Positions 37,018 to 44,731 of a stretch of DNA of 64,000 bases are shown here, piece by piece (position 1 is the stretch's first letter; each line of letters starts with the position of its first letter). A program made the translations under genes and the position numbers. The notes below the pieces were generated by a model, which did no database searches, had not been told where the DNA came from, and saw only the letters and a list, made by a program, of their open reading frames with translations. Origin of the DNA: Roseibium limicola (lineage in GTDB: Bacteria > Pseudomonadota > Alphaproteobacteria > Rhizobiales > Stappiaceae); assembly GCF_017313085.1 (NCBI RefSeq), contig NZ_JAFLNF010000008.1, forward strand, positions 124,001 to 188,000, read 5' to 3'.

Positions 37018-37107
37018 CGCTTCAGACTAAAAGCCTTCAAGCGCAAAGCAATGGCAGGAAAGAAACTTTCAGCGGAACGCCAGCTTTGGGCAAGCAGCAA
37101 TACGATC

Positions 37108-37848
37108 TCAGATCGCTTCGCCCGCAGCATCTTTTTCCAGCGTCTCGATCGCCTCGCTGGCATTTTCCAGTCCCGGATGAATGCTCAAGGCCCGTCGAAA
37201 GGTCTCCAGAGCGCGTTTGTCCTGCCCCAGCCGACGCTGAATGATCCCGAGACCGGAGAGTGCTCCCCAATGCCGCGGCTCAAGAGCAAGCGTCCGCTCG
37301 ATATCGGCCAGAGACTTGGAAAAATCGGACTTCATGTAGAAGACCGTGGCACGACGGTTCCACCCTTCGGCAAACTCCGGAGCCAGGGTCACAACCACAT
37401 CCAGCAGATCCTGCGCCAGAATCAGATCCTCCTGCTGCAGGGCTGTTCCGGCACGACGCATCAGCAGATCCACCGTATCACTTCCCGAGCGTAGCCAGAG
37501 CAACTGAATGCGGTGGGCACGTATGCGAGCCTGGGTCTCGCCCTCGGCAGCTGCCAGATCGTCAAACAAGCCATCAAGCGGGGCCGTCTTCGCCCCTTCG
37601 CCCGTCAGATTCTCTTCCAGCACGGTTACACCGCTGCCGTCTTCCGCGCCCTCAGAGCCTTCCTCGCCTTCCGGCGTATCCAGAAGCGTATCCAGATCGT
37701 CGAGCGAAGGAATATCCGCCTCCGGCCCCAGATCAGGGACGGTCTGCACCTGAAGGACAACAGGTAAAAAGCTCAGGCGCCCAGCCGACCAGGCCATGCC
37801 GGACGTGAGACCAAACGAAAGAAGAAGTAGAAACACAAAAAGCCGCAT
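37108..37848 (-). CDS. Exported TPR-repeat protein
   Basis: A 246-residue protein with a signal peptide (MRLFVFLLLLSFGLTSGMAWSAG), an acidic linker (about 40-85, rich in Glu, Asp and Gly) and tetratricopeptide repeats from about residue 125 to 235, including FAEGWNRRATVFYMKSDFSKSLADIERTLALEPRHWGALSGLGIIQRRLGQ in consecutive motifs. It is probably periplasmic and involved in protein interactions. No specific family is recognised. It lies 90 bases upstream of the hydrolase gene on the same strand. Confidence 0.82.
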   Translation of the reverse strand: MRLFVFLLLLSFGLTSGMAWSAGRLSFLPVVLQVQTVPDLGPEADIPSLDDLDTLLDTPEGEEGSEGAEDGSGVTVLEENLTGEGAKTAPLDGLFDDLAAAEGETQARIRAHRIQLLWLRSGSDTVDLLMRRAGTALQQEDLILAQDLLDVVVTLAPEFAEGWNRRATVFYMKSDFSKSLADIERTLALEPRHWGALSGLGIIQRRLGQDKRALETFRRALSIHPGLENASEAIETLEKDAAGEAI

Positions 37849-37931
37849 GCCGGAAGATTACTCTCCCGGCAGCAGCGGTCAATCCGTGAATTGAACAAGG
37901 TGGTCACAAGCGCGCGAGGCGCGCTCGGCGC

Positions 37932-38057
37932 TTAGCCCTGACGAGCTTTAAAGCGCGGAGCCTTCTTGTTGATGATGTACACACGGCCTTTACGACGAAC
38001 CATACGGTTGTCGCGGTGACGGCCCATCAGCGCTTTAAGCGAATTTTTGATCTTCAT
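37932..38057 (-). CDS. rpmJ: 50S ribosomal protein L36, zinc-free type
   Basis: A 41-residue basic protein, [41 protein letters not shown] in pieces typical of the alternative L36. The C-C-C-H zinc ligands of classical L36 are absent. GGGAC nine bases upstream supports the ATG at 38057. Together with the Cys-free L31 at 4413 this gives two zinc-independent ribosomal proteins in one window. Confidence 0.94.
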   Translation of the reverse strand: MKIKNSLKALMGRHRDNRMVRRKGRVYIINKKAPRFKARQG

Positions 38058-38226
38058 GACACTGTCCCTTGGAAGGGCCCTATTACCCGTAAACATGAAA
38101 CAAGCGCCGTCGGCGCTCATCTGTGAGTGGCCCTATCCGTTTCGACCGCAGCTGGGTAAAACCCTGCGCTGTCTTTGGCCCGGAATGGCCCACACCAATT
38201 GGCGCAATCGCCAGTCAGTGCAACAA

Positions 38227-38301
38227 TGGTGGGCGTGACAGGGATTGAACCTGTGACCCCTTCGATGTCAACGAAGTGCTCTCCCGCTGAGCTACACGCC
38301 C
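38227..38301 (-). tRNA. tRNA-Val (anticodon GAC), CCA encoded
   Basis: The minus strand folds into a full cloverleaf: acceptor stem GGGCGTG/CACGCCC, D-arm TAGCTCAGCGGGAGAGCA, anticodon stem CTTCG/CGAAG with loop TTGACAT (anticodon GAC at 38267-38269), T-arm GTCACAGGTTCAATCCCTGTC and discriminator A. The 3' CCA is encoded in the DNA (38227-38229). Confidence 0.97.
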
Positions 38302-38439
38302 GAATTCCTCGGTATCACTTGCGCCGGAGCGCTGTGGTGGGGAGCGATATAGCGAGGATCTGGAGGTGTGGCAACACCCTTTTTACAGAACCGGCGAAAC
38401 TTTTTCGCTTAACCCACCAGGCCGTGGATAACTCGCTGC

Positions 38440-38799
38440 TTAAGCAGCCAGCATCCGCTCCACCTCCTGCACAAGATCCTTTAGGTGGAAAGGCTTGGAC
38501 AAAACCTTGGCGTCTTTTGGTGCGTCCGATTCCGGGTTCAGAGCAACAGCTGCGAAGCCTGTAATGAACATCACCTTCAAGTCGGGATCCAGCTGCGTCG
38601 CACGCCGAGCCAGCTCAATGCCATCCATCTCCGGCATGACGATATCCGTCAGCAACAGCGAGAAGGGCTCCTCTTGCAGACGCTCATAAGCGCTTTTTCC
38701 GTTATCGAAGGAAATGACATCATGACCGGCGTTTTCCAGTGCCTTGGCCAGAAAGCGGCGCATGTCATTGTCGTCTTCCGCTAGGAGGATACGCGGCAT
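38440..38799 (-). CDS. cpdR: CpdR single-domain response regulator
   Basis: A 119-residue stand-alone receiver domain: acidic pocket EDDND, phospho-acceptor Asp52 in LLLTDIVMPEMDG, Thr in FITGFAAVAL and Lys in LSKPFHLKDLVQEVERMLAA. It closely resembles CpdR, which when unphosphorylated primes ClpXP for CtrA and other cell cycle substrates. The frame extends to 38919, but the ATG at 38799 gives the conserved MPRILLAEDD start. It is divergent from the N-formylglutamate amidohydrolase gene, as I recall it in rhizobia. Confidence 0.9.
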   Translation of the reverse strand: MPRILLAEDDNDMRRFLAKALENAGHDVISFDNGKSAYERLQEEPFSLLLTDIVMPEMDGIELARRATQLDPDLKVMFITGFAAVALNPESDAPKDAKVLSKPFHLKDLVQEVERMLAA

Positions 38800-39022
38800 T
38801 GTTGGCAACCATTCGTTGTTAAACTTGTGTACAGCGGACCGAACTCCGCCCGTGCAGGGCCGTTTATAATCGGAATCCGGTTTAAAGATAGAGTGAAACC
38901 ATTCCCCGGCTACAGGCAACCGGTTTCTGTGGACGGGGTGTTAATTCCTTGGCAACATGGCAAATTCAGGGATCTGGTCAAGTGCCACCCCAAAAACAAT
39001 GGACAGGAAAGGGCGGAACTTG

Positions 39023-39940
39023 GTGAACGACAGCGAAACACCTGCGTCCTGGGCTCCAAACGCGGATTTCAACGGATACCCGCCCTTCGAGATCCTGAGC
39101 CCGGCCGATCAGCGCCTGCCCTTCGTCTTCAACTCTCCCCATTCCGGCTGTCAGTATCCCCAGAGTTTTGTGGCTGCCTCGCGGCTGGATGAGCAGATGA
39201 TCAGGCGGTCCGAGGACGCCTTCGTCGATCAGTTGTTCACCCATGTCGTCCCGTTGGGAGCGCCCTTGCTACGGGCGCATTTCCCCCGCGCCTATCTGGA
39301 TGTAAACCGCGAGCCCTATGAGCTAGACCCGAAGATGTTCCACGAGCGGCTGCCGAGTTACGCCAACGCACGCTCCATTCGGGTTGCCGGCGGCTTGGGC
39401 ACGATTGCCCGCATCGTCAGCGACAATCACGAAATCTATCGGCACCGCCTGCCTCTGGCGGAAGCCATGTGGCGCATTGAAGAGATCTACAAGCCTTATC
39501 ACGTGACCCTGCGCCGCCTGCTGGCCCAGACCCATGTCGCCTTCGGCCATGCGATCCTCATCGACTGCCATTCCATGCCATCCGTCATCCGCAACGTTCC
39601 CTCCGACATGCGCCCGGACTTTATCCTCGGAGATCGCTACGGCACCAGCTGCGCGACGGAGCTGGTGGATTACGCCGCCGCCCTGTTGCAGAGCCTGGGC
39701 TACCGGGTCAGCCGCAACGCCCCCTACGCTGGCGGCTTCATCACCGAGCACTATGGCCGCCCGAGCAAGAACCTTCATGCCCTGCAGATCGAAATCAACC
39801 GCGGTCTCTATATGGACGAAGCCACCCATCAGCCCAATCGACATTTCGTCCAGCTCAAGACAGACCTCGCCCAATTCGCCAAGGAACTGACAGCCATGCC
39901 GGATGCCGCCTTTACCGAAGAGGCACAGGCGGCGGAATAG
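39023..39940 (+). CDS. N-formylglutamate amidohydrolase family protein
   Basis: A protein of about 305 residues of the N-formylglutamate amidohydrolase family, which hydrolyses N-formylglutamate to formate and glutamate in histidine degradation. Family motifs are FVFNSPHSGCQYP, EDAFVDQLF, LRAHFPRAYLDVNREPYELDP, ILIDCHSMPS and HALQIEINRGLYMDE. No other hut genes are present, so the substrate may be a different N-acyl amino acid. The start is uncertain: GTG at 39023 behind AAAGGGCGG is chosen; ATG at 38957 or 38999 would add residues without family similarity. Confidence 0.85.
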   Translation: MNDSETPASWAPNADFNGYPPFEILSPADQRLPFVFNSPHSGCQYPQSFVAASRLDEQMIRRSEDAFVDQLFTHVVPLGAPLLRAHFPRAYLDVNREPYELDPKMFHERLPSYANARSIRVAGGLGTIARIVSDNHEIYRHRLPLAEAMWRIEEIYKPYHVTLRRLLAQTHVAFGHAILIDCHSMPSVIRNVPSDMRPDFILGDRYGTSCATELVDYAAALLQSLGYRVSRNAPYAGGFITEHYGRPSKNLHALQIEINRGLYMDEATHQPNRHFVQLKTDLAQFAKELTAMPDAAFTEEAQAAE

Positions 39941-40004
39941 ACGGCCGTCACACGGCACTATCGGAAAGAACATGTTTGAAATCTGGACCCAGCGGTCCGG
40001 ACAA

Positions 40005-40090
40005 GAAAAAAGGGCCGCTAAAAAGCGGCCCGAAGTCTAGGGAGGAAACGCCCAAGGAGGGCGGCGCTACTCAGAAAGATCGTTTCGCGC
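40005..40090 (-). ncRNA. Candidate small RNA with two CCUCC anti-SD motifs
   Basis: In the 356-base gap between the amidohydrolase gene and hisN, the minus strand carries a strong terminator (GGGCCGCT at 40024-40031 complement, paired with AGCGGCCC, then six or more U) for which there is no protein gene. Upstream of it the RNA would read CGCCCTCCTTGGGCG (a hairpin displaying CCUCC) and TTTCCTCCC. A TTGACG hexamer on the minus strand at 40121-40126 could be a -35 box. This is the layout of rhizobial trans-acting sRNAs with exposed CCUCC loops. The 5' end is an estimate. Confidence 0.5.
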
Positions 40091-40296
40091 TGCAATAAAC
40101 CTCGCACCGCATCGCACAAACGTCAAGCCTAGCTTCTGTGCATCCAGTGATCGAAATATAAGCAATTCCGCCAATTTTTCGGTTCAGTTACCCACCGCAA
40201 TGCAATAAACCCCTGACCTACTTGAGAAGCTTCCTGCCTGGCATTTCTCACACCGACCCAAATGTCACAATCACATATCCCAAAGTGGAGATCTCC

Positions 40297-41088
40297 TTGG
40301 CTTCTTCCCACCCGCTCGTGCCTTTCCTCGACACTTTGTCTGCAGCCGCTGCAAAAGCCATCCTGCCGCACTTCCGAGGCGGTCTTGATGTTGAAAACAA
40401 GCTGGCCAGCGGCTTCGATCCGGTGACAATCGCCGACAAGGCCGCAGAAACGGCAATGCGGGCCGAGATCAACAAGACCTATCCCGGACACGGCATTCTG
40501 GGTGAGGAACACGGCAGCGAAAACCTTGATGCGGAGCATGTCTGGGTTCTTGATCCGATCGACGGCACTCGCGCTTTCATCAGCGGATTGCCCACCTGGG
40601 GCGTTCTGATCGGCCTCAAGACCAACGGCAAGCCGGATATCGGCATGATGGGCCAGCCCTATATCGGCGAAGCCTTTGTCGGCGACTGCAAGTCCGCCTG
40701 GTACGAGGGTCCGATTGGCAGCCGGCCGCTGAAAACCCGCTCCTGCGACAGCATCGAGAACGCTATTCTCCTCACCACCGCGCCTGAGATGTTCAAGGGC
40801 GCCGAGGCAGACGCCTACAATGCGATTGAGGCGCAGACCCGTCTGGTGCGCTACAGCACCGATTGCTACGGCTATGCCATGATCGCCGCCGGGCAAGTCG
40901 ACTGCGTCATCGAAACAGGATTGCAAGCCTATGATATCGTTGCTCTTATCCCGGTAATCGAAGGAGCTGGCGGCGTCATAACCAACTGGACAGGCGGGCC
41001 GGCGACCGATGGCGGTCAGGTGGTTGCCAGCGGTGACCCACGCCTGCATGAAAAGCTGCTGGCAAAGCTGGCATCGGGAGCCGTTTGA
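40297..41088 (+). CDS. hisN: Histidinol-phosphatase, inositol monophosphatase type
   Basis: A 263-residue member of the inositol monophosphatase family with ILGEEHG, the metal site DPIDGTRAFISGLPTWG and AYDIVALIPVIEGAGG. The FISGLPTWG stretch and length match HisN, which dephosphorylates L-histidinol phosphate in histidine biosynthesis. No ATG fits the start. TTG at 40297, six bases after GTGGAG, is chosen; GTG at 40285 is a weaker choice. It converges on the downstream hydrolase gene with a 16-base gap. Confidence 0.87.
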   Translation: MASSHPLVPFLDTLSAAAAKAILPHFRGGLDVENKLASGFDPVTIADKAAETAMRAEINKTYPGHGILGEEHGSENLDAEHVWVLDPIDGTRAFISGLPTWGVLIGLKTNGKPDIGMMGQPYIGEAFVGDCKSAWYEGPIGSRPLKTRSCDSIENAILLTTAPEMFKGAEADAYNAIEAQTRLVRYSTDCYGYAMIAAGQVDCVIETGLQAYDIVALIPVIEGAGGVITNWTGGPATDGGQVVASGDPRLHEKLLAKLASGAV

Positions 41089-41104
41089 ACCTTCCTAAAG
41101 CCGC

Positions 41105-42079
41105 CTAGGCCACGACGCTTTCATCCTGAAACCCGGGGGCCTCGGCGCCTCCCGGGATGAAAGCGTCGAAAGCCGTAAAGACCTGATCGCGGTAGATATC
41201 CCGCTCCATCAGCAACTCATGCTCTGCCCCGGCAATTTCCAGGTATCCGGCCGATTTCATCCGTGAGACCAATTCCTCGGTCGCGCGGGTTGAGACGATC
41301 CGGTCCTTTCCCGCGCCAATGACAAGACACGGCAAGGCAATAGACGGGCCGAAGTCGCGGCGCCGAAAAGACAACATCGCCTGACCCAGCGCATGCAACC
41401 AACCGGCGGTGAGTGACCCGAGCCCCAGTTCCGGCGCCAGCCGCAGAACGAAATTCGCCCGCTGAAACCGTCGCTCATCGCTGCTTTGCCGGTTGTTTTC
41501 AAACTTCCCGAAAATCTCGGATGTGCCGCCGGGAATGTAACGGCTGCCGAGCCCGTAAAGGCTCATCATCCGGGTAAGCCGAAACGCCCAGCGCTCCCGC
41601 CACCCCAGATCAAGGATGCCGACCAGCGGCGAACAAAGAACGGCCCGATCAATCACGGTCCGCAATCTCGGCGCCTCTGCCAGAAGCACCGCCGCCCCGG
41701 TGGAATGCGCCAGAGCGAAGTGCGGGCCCGGATATTCGGCCAGCGAAATGGTTTTCAAAACAGTGCGAAGATCTTCCTGGTACTGACGAATGGAGCGGAC
41801 GAACCCTCGACGTCTGTCGCGCAACAGTCGGTCGGACCCGCCCTGCCCGCGCCAATCAAAGGCAATGACGGCAAAGCCGCGCTTGCGAAGGTCCTCGACG
41901 ACTTCGAAATACTTCTCGATGAATTCCGCCCGCCCCTGCAACAGGGTGACGGTGCCGCGACGCTTGCCGCCGGTCGATGGCCAATGGGCATACCGCAGCA
42001 ACACGCCGTCAGTAGACTGGACCATTCCACATGTACCGCCCTCAGGCACGGGATTGTCCGGGTGATCGATCAACTTCAT
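41105..42079 (-). CDS. Alpha/beta hydrolase, lysophospholipase/monoacylglycerol lipase type
   Basis: A protein of about 324 residues with the PldB-like serine hydrolase fold. FDWRGQGGSDRLLRDRRRGFV precedes the nucleophile elbow AHSTGAAV (the first position is Ala instead of Gly), and the triad is completed by Asp in VIGAGKDRIVS and His in AGAEHELLMERD. Family members hydrolyse lysophospholipids or monoacylglycerols. GAAGG seven bases upstream supports the ATG at 42079, though the frame continues to 42199. Its last 60 bases hold a large inverted repeat. Confidence 0.83.
   Translation of the reverse strand: MKLIDHPDNPVPEGGTCGMVQSTDGVLLRYAHWPSTGGKRRGTVTLLQGRAEFIEKYFEVVEDLRKRGFAVIAFDWRGQGGSDRLLRDRRRGFVRSIRQYQEDLRTVLKTISLAEYPGPHFALAHSTGAAVLLAEAPRLRTVIDRAVLCSPLVGILDLGWRERWAFRLTRMMSLYGLGSRYIPGGTSEIFGKFENNRQSSDERRFQRANFVLRLAPELGLGSLTAGWLHALGQAMLSFRRRDFGPSIALPCLVIGAGKDRIVSTRATEELVSRMKSAGYLEIAGAEHELLMERDIYRDQVFTAFDAFIPGGAEAPGFQDESVVA
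41114..41167. terminator. Large inverted repeat overlapping the 3' end of the hydrolase gene
   Basis: GACGCTTTCATCC (41114-41126) is perfectly complementary to GGATGAAAGCGTC (41155-41167); inside lies a second dyad, CCCGGG/CCCGGG. The 54-nt hairpin is within the coding sequence near the convergence point with hisN. No T-run follows, so a termination role is only a suggestion. Confidence 0.5.
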
Positions 42080-42242
42080 CGCGGCCTTCAGCATCCCTTG
42101 TTGTGTTGCCACACGATACTGCGCCATCCCCACGATCACAACACATGCAAGTGCCCGGACCGACACACGAATGGCCGCGCGAGGGGATCGCACGGCCATT
42201 TGCGCAGTGGGCGAGATTGCGGGCCCTCAAAGGATTCCGCAC

Positions 42243-42695
42243 TTACCAGCGGTAGCTCCAGTTGTAGCCGCCCTGACGAACCGGCTTGCGGCCGATCACG
42301 GCTGCAGAACGGGCGTCAACAACCAGCCTCTGCGGCAGACCGCGCCACCCCTTGGCACGAACAATGAACACCGGGCCACGCTGACCAACGAAACGGATAT
42401 CCCGGTACCCCTGACGTCGCAGGGAACGACGAACCTGACGCTTGCCGAGAACATGGTCGCGGCCATGGCCGCGTTGCACGTGTCCACGTCCACCGCGCTC
42501 ATCCCGGCGTCCTCCCCGTTCATACCCATGACGGGAGCCGCGATGATCGATCTGAAGGACACGGCCCTTGCCGTCTTCGATCTTGCTGACGGCGCTCTGG
42601 GCGCTGGCGGCGGTGGTTGAAACCCCCATGGCGGTTCCGCCGAGCATCAGGGCGGTGGCGAAGGCGAGTACGATCTTGCTTTTGGTGCGGGTCAT
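42243..42695 (-). CDS. Exported Arg/Gly-rich basic protein
   Basis: A 150-residue protein with a signal peptide ending ASAQSA, a middle region (about 50-85) of repeated RGG/RGH-like residues, and a C-terminal segment RSLRRQGYRDIRFVGQRGPVFIVRAKG followed by LVVDARSAAVIGRKP. That end resembles a PepSY-like fold in which a protein sequence reads out the residue after Asp. I do not recognise a defined family. GAGGAG lies eight bases before the ATG. It is divergent from the hsp20 gene. Confidence 0.7.
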   Translation of the reverse strand: MTRTKSKIVLAFATALMLGGTAMGVSTTAASAQSAVSKIEDGKGRVLQIDHRGSRHGYERGGRRDERGGRGHVQRGHGRDHVLGKRQVRRSLRRQGYRDIRFVGQRGPVFIVRAKGWRGLPQRLVVDARSAAVIGRKPVRQGGYNWSYRW

Positions 42696-42788
42696 TTCTG
42701 AACTCCTCTCATCATGTCAATTCGTCTTGCTTGCCGCCAGGCTCAAAAGCCCGTTGCGGCGTCGATGAGAGGACAATGGCTCATACCA

Positions 42789-42813
42789 CTTGAACCAAAA
42801 CGGAAGGCCCCAT
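42789..42813 (+). promoter_or_regulatory. Heat-shock (RpoH/sigma-32-type) promoter, distal
   Basis: CTTGAA (42789-42794), a 13-base spacer and CCCCAT (42808-42813) exactly match the sigma-32 consensus elements. It lies upstream of the hsp20 gene. Confidence 0.6.
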
Positions 42814-42843
42814 TCATCTGGCATTCAGATTGAATTTCACCCT

Positions 42844-42870
42844 CTTGAACTTGCCAAACGGGCTCCCCAT
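42844..42870 (+). promoter_or_regulatory. Heat-shock (RpoH/sigma-32-type) promoter, proximal
   Basis: CTTGAA (42844-42849), a 15-base spacer and CCCCAT (42865-42870) match the sigma-32 consensus. Transcription would begin near 42878, giving a leader of about 105 bases that contains the ROSE-like element. Confidence 0.65.
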
Positions 42871-42880
42871 CTCAGGAACA

Positions 42881-42982
42881 CAGGCGCCAATTGGGCCTGT
42901 TAGCTTCGTCAGCCTCGCCAATGATTGGGGGGTGGGACGATACAGAAAATGATCCGTTGCTCAACTTTAAGAGGACAGACAC
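42881..42982 (+). promoter_or_regulatory. ROSE-like RNA thermometer in the hsp20 leader
   Basis: The leader can form a hairpin CAGGC/GCCTG (42881-42899), a second GC-rich hairpin (CGTC..GACG, 42907-42939) and a 3' hairpin in which UUGCU (42957-42961) faces the Shine-Dalgarno AGGA (42972-42975). The UUGCU-AGGA pairing with a G opposite G, extended by C-G on the loop side and G-C on the base side, is the hallmark of ROSE elements that block translation of small heat shock genes at low temperature. Confidence 0.7.
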
Positions 42983-43429
42983 ATGCGCCATTTTGACCTT
43001 ACTCCGCTCTACCGCTCCACCGTAGGTTTTGACCGGTTGTTCTCCCTTCTCGACAGCGCCAACGCAGACGCTCCGAGCTATCCGCCCTACAACATCGAGC
43101 GGACCGGAGAGAACGCTTACCGCATCACCATGGCCGTTGCCGGCTTCAGCGAAAAAGAGCTCTCTCTGGAGGCACGCGAACACGTGCTGACGGTCAAGGG
43201 AGACAAGGAAGCGGAAGACGAAAGCCGAAGCATTTTGCATCGCGGCATCGCTTCACGCGCCTTCGAGCGCCGCTTCCAGATCGCTGAATATGTTCGTGTC
43301 GACGGAGCCAAGCTTGAAAACGGCCTGCTCCACATCGATCTGGTTCGTGAGCTCCCGGAAGCCATGAAACCACGCAAGATCGAAATCGGAACAGGAACCT
43401 CCAAGCAGATTGAAGCCCAGACCCACTAA
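42983..43429 (+). CDS. ibpA: Small heat shock protein (Hsp20/IbpA family)
   Basis: A 148-residue chaperone that holds unfolding proteins. The N-terminus MRHFDLTPLYRSTVGFDRLFSLLD is class A (IbpA-like), followed by the alpha-crystallin domain with PPYNIERTGENAYRITMAVAGFSEKEL and the AFERRFQIAEYVRVDGAKLENGLLHIDL block, and a C-terminal region MKPRKIEI carrying the I-x-I motif. Two heat-shock promoters and a ROSE-like leader precede it, so control is probably both transcriptional and translational. Confidence 0.92.
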   Translation: MRHFDLTPLYRSTVGFDRLFSLLDSANADAPSYPPYNIERTGENAYRITMAVAGFSEKELSLEAREHVLTVKGDKEAEDESRSILHRGIASRAFERRFQIAEYVRVDGAKLENGLLHIDLVRELPEAMKPRKIEIGTGTSKQIEAQTH

Positions 43430-43513
43430 GGTCGGCTCTCAATATCTGGCCGTCTGGTCTGATCCACCAGACGCAAATCGATACGGCCCGCATCAGCCGT
43501 AGAGTGCGAATGA

Positions 43514-43548
43514 CAAAAAATGGCGCCTGGATCCAATCCAGGCGCCAT
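43514..43548 (-). terminator. Intrinsic terminator after the threonine aldolase gene
   Basis: ATGGCGCCTGGAT and ATCCAGGCGCCAT form a perfect 13-bp stem with a 3-nt loop. The A-run at 43515-43520 is the T-run on the minus strand, so it terminates the aldolase gene and may also serve hsp20. Confidence 0.85.
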
Positions 43549-43585
43549 GCTCACGTCGAAAAGCAGGAACAGCTCGTCTCAAAGA

Positions 43586-44629
43586 CTAGAGCAGATCCAG
43601 AAACTGAGAAACCTCCTCAGGTGAGGTGGCGAAACTCGTCACCAGACGGATAGCAACGTCCCCCTCGACCGGCGCATTCGGATGACTGGCCTGCACAGGC
43701 CATTCGTGGAACATCGCCCCACCTTGCCGCAGCTTGGCGGCCTGGACCTTGCCGATGATCGGGAACACTTCGTTCGCCTGCACCGGCGACAACAGGCGCC
43801 CGCCGCGCTGCTCAACACCTTGGGCCAACCGCTTGGCCTGCTCGTTGGCATGGGCTGCGGTCGTAAGCCAATTGTCATTTTCCAGATAACCTTCCAGCTG
43901 GGCTGCGACGAACCGGCTTTTGGAAAACAGATGCCCGGCGCGCTTGCGGAAATACTCAAAGCCCTTCGCCTGCTCCGGATCGAAGAAAACAATCACCTCA
44001 GCGCACCAGCAGCCGTTCTTCGTTGCCCCGAAGGACAGCGCATCGACGCCCGCTTTCCAGGTCATTTCCGCTGGCGTTGCGCCCAGCGAGGCAAGCGCGT
44101 TGGCAAAGCGAGCACCATCCATATGCAAAGGCACGCCGCGACTCTCAGCCACAGCCTTGATCGCGGCAATTTCGTCCAGCGAATAGAGCGTCCCGACTTC
44201 CGTTGCCTGGGTGATGGAAACCGCAGCGACCTGGCCGTGATGGACCACACCATCGGGGAAATCAGCCATCGACTGGCTCAGCGCCTCAGGCGTCATCTTG
44301 CCGTTGACGCCAGCAACCCCCACCAGCTTGTTGCCGCTGGTGAGAAATTCCGGACAGCCGCATTCGTCCACCCGGATGTGCGCATCTTCATGACAGAAGA
44401 TTGCGCCACCTGGTCTGGCAAAGGCCGACAGCGCCAAGGAGTTGGCGGCCGAACCGGTCGCCACGAAGAACACCGACACTTCCCGCTCGAAAATCTCGCA
44501 GAAGCGCTTTTCGAGCGCGGCGGTCAGAGGATCTGTCCCATAGGCGGAGGCAAACCCGGCGGAGTGGCGGGCCAGGGCTGCCATCACCGGCGCCGTGGCT
44601 CCTGCCCAATTATCACTGGCAAAGTTCAT
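43586..44629 (-). CDS. ltaE: Low-specificity L-threonine aldolase family PLP enzyme
   Basis: A 347-residue fold-type I PLP enzyme that would split L-threonine or allo-threonine into glycine and acetaldehyde. It begins MNFASDNWAGATAPVMAAL, with VATGSAANSLALSAF, HEDAHI at the cofactor ring-stacking His, LHMDGARFANALASLG with the PLP-contact Asp, and the Schiff-base Lys in SFGATKNG. The family also covers related beta-eliminating lyases. The promoter region lies between it and the buf operon; the gene is on the same strand but 102 bases after doxX. Confidence 0.86.
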   Translation of the reverse strand: MNFASDNWAGATAPVMAALARHSAGFASAYGTDPLTAALEKRFCEIFEREVSVFFVATGSAANSLALSAFARPGGAIFCHEDAHIRVDECGCPEFLTSGNKLVGVAGVNGKMTPEALSQSMADFPDGVVHHGQVAAVSITQATEVGTLYSLDEIAAIKAVAESRGVPLHMDGARFANALASLGATPAEMTWKAGVDALSFGATKNGCWCAEVIVFFDPEQAKGFEYFRKRAGHLFSKSRFVAAQLEGYLENDNWLTTAAHANEQAKRLAQGVEQRGGRLLSPVQANEVFPIIGKVQAAKLRQGGAMFHEWPVQASHPNAPVEGDVAIRLVTSFATSPEEVSQFLDLL

Positions 44630-44731
44630 GGAGGCGAATGTGCTTCACACCCTGTGCCAGCGCAAGGCTCGCGCACCGACGATCACCGAAAATCGTCGTC
44701 CGCCTGACTTGAGGTGTGAACCAGGGACAGC

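Noticed and set aside
36535-37494. 319-residue plus-strand frame across the hydrolase and TPR genes
   Set aside because: Covers two real minus-strand genes and the intervening gap, with low-quality composition.
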